From Verrucomicrobiota bacterium (GTDB taxonomy: Bacteria; Verrucomicrobiota; Verrucomicrobiia; Chthoniobacterales; UBA10450), in NCBI GenBank assembly GCA_003219195.1, contig QHPX01000136.1, positions 1 through 34,353 on the forward strand: a stretch of 34,353 nt of DNA, written 5' to 3'. The notes beneath the pieces were generated by a model, which worked only from the letters and a program-made list of their open reading frames with translations, did not search any database and was not told the DNA's origin. The stretch's first letter is position 1; each line of letters starts with the position of its first letter. Shown one piece after another: positions 30,848-34,353 of the stretch. Made by a program: the position numbers and the translations under genes.

Positions 30848-31790
30848 ATCCAAGCACGAGCCGCAGAAAATGCGCGTCGGAAAATTTGGCCTCCCGTCCC
30901 TGTCGTACGATCACCAGCTTGACGGATGGGATGATAAACAATCGTTGGTACGCGGAGCCGAGACTGACGATCATGTCTGCTGGCGCGGTTTTGCAAATAC
31001 AGATGTCGCTCCAACGAAAGGTCAGCCCATAGGATGGATTGACCGCTGACCCGGTAAACGCCTGTTTCAACAAATCGGCCGGCACGATTAGCCGGCCATG
31101 GTAACTCCCATGACCGAGCACGAGCTCTCCGAGCCGCGCCCACTCTCGGGCCGTCAATTCAAATCCGCTCGCCGGCAACGGATTCCCGCGCGCGTCCCTT
31201 TTAAATTCCAGATGATAGAGGCCAAGCGGGTTGAGAACGTGTTTTTCCAAATACGCGATCGTTCCGCGCCCCTGTAATTTTCGGCGCAGCAATTCGGAAA
31301 AAACCTGAAGATGACTCGGGCCGTAAATGAATTGCGTGCCCGGCTCCGCTAAGATCGACAATCGAATTGCCGCGGCGTTGCGATCGCGGATCGAGGCGCG
31401 ATGGAGATGCGGCGCACCGTCGATCCCGTCGGTGAAATTTAAGAGCTGGCGAACCGTGATCTGCGACTTACGCGGATCGCTTTTCCATTCCGTGATCGTA
31501 TCGGCGGCATGATCGTCGAGTTTGATCAGGCCGTCGTGCACGGCACAAAGCGCGGCGATGCCCCAAAAACTTTTCGTGCCGCTGAAGATCGGCCATTTGC
31601 CGTCGGGCAATCCGCCGTTCGCGTAACGTTCGAAAACGGTGCGGCCGTTTTGCATGACCAATATCGAAATGCCACGCTGGCTCTCGGAATATTTTGCAGC
31701 GCGCGCGCAATCGGCGGTCCGCAATTCCGCAGAAACAATTGTCGATGTTGCGCCGAGAAAAAGACCAGCGAAGAGCGCTGCTGTTCTCAC
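30843..31790 (-). CDS. Exported class C beta-lactamase-like serine hydrolase
   Basis: A 315-residue protein. The N-terminus (RTAALFAGLFLGATSTIVSA) is a signal peptide. The nucleophile SxxK is S70-K73 in FSGTKSFWG. The second motif is Tyr-x-Ser in FIYGPSH. LLNFTDGIDG and LNPLGLYHLEF are typical of the family. A clear KTG-like third motif is not obvious. Such proteins include esterases, D-aminopeptidases and penicillin-binding relatives, so no resistance role should be assumed. I chose the GTG at 31790, four bases after the scpB stop, over a TTG at 31832 that lies inside scpB, because it opens directly onto the signal peptide. The stop codon is in the 50-bp palindrome. An 11-mer copy reads LSI. 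Confidence 0.8.
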   Translation of the reverse strand: MRTAALFAGLFLGATSTIVSAELRTADCARAAKYSESQRGISILVMQNGRTVFERYANGGLPDGKWPIFSGTKSFWGIAALCAVHDGLIKLDDHAADTITEWKSDPRKSQITVRQLLNFTDGIDGAPHLHRASIRDRNAAAIRLSILAEPGTQFIYGPSHLQVFSELLRRKLQGRGTIAYLEKHVLNPLGLYHLEFKRDARGNPLPASGFELTAREWARLGELVLGHGSYHGRLIVPADLLKQAFTGSAVNPSYGLTFRWSDICICKTAPADMIVSLGSAYQRLFIIPSVKLVIVRQGREAKFSDAHFLRLVLGL

Positions 31791-31794
31791 CGAC

Positions 31795-32430
31795 TCAGCT
31801 TGTCGATGCCGCCGGAGCTTGATCGCTCGCAACCGGCGGCCGCAGCGATTCTGGACGCGGACTTACCGGCAAGTAACGCTTCCGCAATTCCTCGACGTTG
31901 GGTAATTCGTCGAGAGTGCGCAGGCCAAAATGATCGAGAAAAAATTGCGTTGTCTCGTAGAGCAACGGCCGGCCGGGAATTTCGGCGCGGCCGCTGATTT
32001 TGACGAGACCACGTTCCATTAACGTTTGCAGAACTCCATCAATGGTGACGCCGCGCACGGCTTCGACGTCGGCGCGTGTGATAGGCTGCCGGTAAGCGAT
32101 AATGGCGAGCGTCTCGAGGGCGGGCGCGCTCAAGCGCGCCGGTTTTGGCTCGGGGAAAAGCTGGCGCACCCATTGCGCGTACTGCGGATCGGATGCGAGC
32201 TGCCAACCCTCGGCCTTTTCGACGGGTCGAAACGCGCGTGCTTGCTCGATGTATTCGATTTTCAATTGCTCAAGCGCGGCGGTAACTTCCGCCTCGACCG
32301 TGCGAGCAAACTCGTTAGGCGAGAATTCATCTGCCGCACCCGCGCGTCGCAAAAGATCGACAATCTCTTTTGCCGAAAGTGGCCTGGGCGCGCTGAACAG
32401 CAAAGCCTCAACAACTCGCGTAAGGTTCAT
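31795..32430 (-). CDS. scpB: Segregation and condensation protein B
   Basis: A 211-residue protein that forms the winged-helix subunit of the Smc-ScpAB condensin. N-terminal winged helix: LTRVVEALLFSAPRPLSAKEI. The second, most conserved one holds LSAPALETLAIIAYRQPITRADVEAVRGV, LMERGLVKISGRAEIPGRPLLYETTQFFLDHFGL and LDELPNVEEL. A Pro/Ser-rich tail follows. scpA is not next to it. It is followed by the serine hydrolase (4-base gap) and preceded by glmM. An 11-mer copy reads VDL in the first winged helix. Confidence 0.95.
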   Translation of the reverse strand: MNLTRVVEALLFSAPRPLSAKEIVDLLRRAGAADEFSPNEFARTVEAEVTAALEQLKIEYIEQARAFRPVEKAEGWQLASDPQYAQWVRQLFPEPKPARLSAPALETLAIIAYRQPITRADVEAVRGVTIDGVLQTLMERGLVKISGRAEIPGRPLLYETTQFFLDHFGLRTLDELPNVEELRKRYLPVSPRPESLRPPVASDQAPAASTS

Positions 32431-32470
32431 AGACGGATGGAGGACACGCGCTATCGTGCCCCAAATTTAT

Positions 32471-32492
32471 GGGCGCTGACGGCGCAGCGCCC
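32471..32492. terminator. Hairpin between glmM and scpB
   Basis: GGGCGCT and AGCGCCC pair around an eight-base loop in the 95-bp gap. It lacks a T-run, so it may be another short palindromic repeat rather than a true terminator. Confidence 0.4.
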
Positions 32493-32525
32493 TCCAACTT
32501 CAAAAATGGAACGCGCGTCATCGGA

Positions 32526-33992
32526 TCAATTCGCGCCAATGGCGCTTTGAATTGCGTCCGCGATCCGGTTGGCCTGCTTGTCGATCTTATCCAATTCGCG
32601 GCCTTCGATGAGCAAACGAATCTTCGGCTCGGTCCCGGAATAACGAAGGAGCACGCGGCCTTTGCCGGCGAGTTCACGCTCGGCTTCATCTCGCAATTTT
32701 ACTACTTCGCGCAGCTCTTCGATCGGCGGCTTTGATTTTACTTTGAGATTGCGCTGCGCCTGCGGGTATTTTTTCAGGCAGGTTTTCAATTTGCTCAGCG
32801 GTTCCCCGGTGGCATGCATGATCCGCAAAATTTGCAGCGCGCTGATGATGCCGTCGCCGGTCGTGGTGAAATCGCGAAAGATAATGTGGCCGCTTTGCTC
32901 GCCGCCGAGATTGAAATTGCGGGCAACCATTTCTTCGATCACATAACGATCGCCCACTTTCGTGCGCACGATTTTACCGCCATGCGCGGCGAGTGTTTCG
33001 TCGAGACCAAAGTTACTCATCACCGTGGCGACCAGCGTATTGTCACGCAGTTGGCCAGCGCGCAAGAGATCGACGGCGGCGATGGTGAGAATTTCGTCTC
33101 CGTCGACAATCTCCCCCTTCTCGTCGCAGAGCAGGACGCGATCGGCGTCGCCGTCGTGCGTGATGCCAACATGCGCTCCGCTCTCTTTGACGACGCGCTG
33201 AATTTCCTGCGGATGCATGCTGCCGCATTGCGCGTTGATGTTCATGCCGTTCGGCTCGTCGTGCGCGACGATCACATCGGCGCCGAGCTCACGCAAAATG
33301 CATGGAGTCGATTTGTAAGCTGCGCCATTCGCAACATCGACAGCGACGCGCATTTCCTCGAGCGACATTTTCCTCGGGAAACTTGCTTTAGCGAATTCAA
33401 CGTAGCGGCCGAGCGCGTCGTCGATTCGGGCGGCCCGCCCGATTTTTCCCGCGGTCGGCCGGATGGAATCGACTTCGCCGCTAAAAACGAGCTGCTCGAT
33501 TTTCTCTTCGACTTGGTCGTCCAGTTTGTAGCCGTCGTGCCGGAAAAATTTGATGCCGTTGTCTTCGTAGGAATTGTGCGAAGCGGAAAGAACGATGCCG
33601 GCATCGGCGCGCAGCGAGCGAGTGATGTAGGCGACGCCCGGCGTGGGCAGCGGGCCGATGATAAGAACATCGACACCGAGCGAAGTGATCCCGGCAACGA
33701 GCGCATTCTCAAGCATGTAACCGGAAAGGCGCGTGTCTTTGCCCAGCACAATTTTGGGGCGCGCGCCTTCCGGAATGGTGCGCGGATTTAGTTGCGTGAA
33801 AACATGCGCGGCGGCGCGGCCGAGTTTCAGCGCAGTCTCAGCGGTGACTGGCTCGACATTGGCGACGCCGCGGACGCCGTCAGTGCCGAAAATTCTTTTT
33901 GGCTGCGTCACGGGGTAATTGAAACGCTCGAAGGCGATTCGTAAACGGGAAACTTTTCTCAACTCGCGAAAGCTTTCGGAGTCAAATGTCAT
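32526..33992 (-). CDS. glmM: Phosphoglucosamine mutase
   Basis: A 488-residue protein that converts glucosamine-6-phosphate to glucosamine-1-phosphate for UDP-GlcNAc and cell wall synthesis. The phosphoserine is S138 in LSASHNSYEDNGIKFF (the usual motif has Pro after Asn). The metal loop is THDGDADRV, the sugar-binding loop is GGEQSGHIIF, and the phosphate-binding loop is RYSGTEPKIRLLIEG. Family proteins begin about at RIFGTDGVRG, here residue 33, so the ATG at 33992 gives about 30 extra residues. A GTG at 33911 would give the usual length, but neither has a visible ribosome site. Near the 3' end an 11-mer copy reads KID. It is divergent from the sigma factor gene. Confidence 0.95.
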   Translation of the reverse strand: MTFDSESFRELRKVSRLRIAFERFNYPVTQPKRIFGTDGVRGVANVEPVTAETALKLGRAAAHVFTQLNPRTIPEGARPKIVLGKDTRLSGYMLENALVAGITSLGVDVLIIGPLPTPGVAYITRSLRADAGIVLSASHNSYEDNGIKFFRHDGYKLDDQVEEKIEQLVFSGEVDSIRPTAGKIGRAARIDDALGRYVEFAKASFPRKMSLEEMRVAVDVANGAAYKSTPCILRELGADVIVAHDEPNGMNINAQCGSMHPQEIQRVVKESGAHVGITHDGDADRVLLCDEKGEIVDGDEILTIAAVDLLRAGQLRDNTLVATVMSNFGLDETLAAHGGKIVRTKVGDRYVIEEMVARNFNLGGEQSGHIIFRDFTTTGDGIISALQILRIMHATGEPLSKLKTCLKKYPQAQRNLKVKSKPPIEELREVVKLRDEAERELAGKGRVLLRYSGTEPKIRLLIEGRELDKIDKQANRIADAIQSAIGAN

Positions 33993-34058
33993 TCGAACCA
34001 GCGACGGATCACGAGATCCAAGCTTGATTTTGGGACGATTTTTTACTTGGATCGCAGC

Positions 34059-34353
34059 GTGCCTGCTGGTGATGAGGTGACCTCACTGAGCGCCTCCGGT
34101 GATCGCGCGCGAAACGGAGCGGTCGCATTTGCCACCACGCATTGGAGCGTGGTGTTAACCGCGCAAGGCCGATCGCCCGAGGCAGATGAGGCACTGGAAA
34201 AACTTTGCCGCACTTATTGGTGGCCACTCTACGGATTTGTCCGACGCAGTGGTTACAAACCGGAAGAAGCCCAAGACCTGACCCAAGGCTTCTTCGCCAT
34301 GCTTCTCGAGCGGCGAGATTTGGATGTTGTGCGTCGCGAGAAGGGACGCTTGC
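34059..34353 (+). CDS. ECF-type RNA polymerase sigma factor, 5' part only
   Basis: The first 98 codons of a gene cut by the window end. The segment FATTHWSVVLTAQG-SPEADEALEKLC, then TYWWPLYGFVRRSGYKPEEA, then QDLTQGFFAMLLERRDLDVV and REKGRL, is sigma-70 region 2 of the ECF-like group frequent in Planctomycetes and Verrucomicrobia. In that group DLTQ-FF-LLE is the core-binding helix. The start could be the GTG at 34059 or 34077; no ATG is in frame. It is divergent from glmM with a 66-84 bp gap. Targets are unknown. Confidence 0.8.
   Translation, partial: MPAGDEVTSLSASGDRARNGAVAFATTHWSVVLTAQGRSPEADEALEKLCRTYWWPLYGFVRRSGYKPEEAQDLTQGFFAMLLERRDLDVVRREKGRL

Larger units (their letters stand above)
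4556..32588. repeat. Iterated 11-mer AAGATCGACAW, 29 exact copies
   Basis: Plus-strand copies begin at about 4989, 11524, 12282, 15089, 17142, 19232, 27174, 28982, 30726, 31351 and 32353. Minus-strand copies (TGTCGATCTT) begin at about 4556, 5126, 5825, 7511, 7559, 9249, 16348, 18489, 19117, 20103, 21599, 22384, 23553, 23993, 24276, 26523, 30002 and 32579. Every copy is followed by A or T. Ten more sites share the 8-base core GATCGACA. All but one are within genes; 12282 is intergenic. Positions were counted by hand and may be off by one. Confidence 0.9.

Noticed and set aside
30843-31790. Antibiotic resistance beta-lactamase
   Set aside because: The SxxK site is present, but no clear KTG motif is visible and the family is functionally broad, so resistance is not supported.

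Overview
The window is a 34.4 kb piece of a moderately GC-rich bacterial chromosome. I place it tentatively in the Verrucomicrobiota (Chthoniobacterales-like). Reasons are the S74-chaperone YadA-like stalk protein, the PHP-type DNA polymerase X, a sigma factor of the kind common in Planctomycetes/Verrucomicrobia, and dense GTAG-type palindromic repeats. No rRNA or marker phylogeny is present, so this is inference. No tRNA, rRNA, CRISPR array or transposase was found.

Layout. 1-3.9 kb is accessory: a secreted stalk protein with a self-cleaving C-terminal chaperone, decayed small genes, an attC-like integron recombination site, and a stand-alone response-regulator receiver. 4-12.2 kb holds priA, a lytic transglycosylase, polX, a cytochrome P450 and a two-gene arginine pathway (arginine dihydrolase plus LOR/SDH ornithine cyclodeaminase, a split form of cyanobacterial AgrE). 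12.3-14.6 kb has two tiny genes, thiG and an orphan DNA methyltransferase. 14.6-21.0 kb is a minus-strand cluster: a sufE-like gene, carB, a periplasmic peptidyl-prolyl isomerase, N-carbamoylputrescine amidase and a YhaM-like exonuclease. 21.1-26.8 kb holds a rhodanese, an AsmA-like protein, a secreted amidohydrolase, an RhlE-type helicase and a YfcE-like phosphoesterase. 26.8-30.8 kb holds rplQ, rpoA, two TPM-domain genes and lemA. 30.8-34.0 kb holds a serine hydrolase, scpB and glmM, and the window ends inside an ECF-type sigma factor gene.

Two DNA-level systems overlie these genes. (1) The 11-mer AAGATCGACAW (W is A or T) occurs exactly 29 times (11 plus strand, 18 minus strand), from 4.5 kb to 32.6 kb. 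About 0.07 copies of its 10-base core are expected by chance. It lies in unrelated genes, in five of six possible reading contexts (KID, VDL, RST, LSI, DR), 14 times in each orientation relative to coding. This resembles a DNA-uptake, Chi or HIP-type genome-wide signal and is the most interesting observation here. It is absent from the accessory first 4 kb and from the thiG/methyltransferase segment. (2) At least nine palindromic elements have GTAG at the foot of a hairpin, often as GTAG-hairpin...hairpin-CTAC pairs. That is the signature of REP/BIME elements mobilised by RAYT transposases. They supply stop codons to four genes, sit in frame inside carB, extend the SufE-like protein, and separate lemA from the TPM gene that follows it.

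Pathway links: arginine to ornithine to proline (10.1-12.2 kb), carbamoyl phosphate synthesis (carB), N-carbamoylputrescine to putrescine, and PriA/PolX replication and repair.
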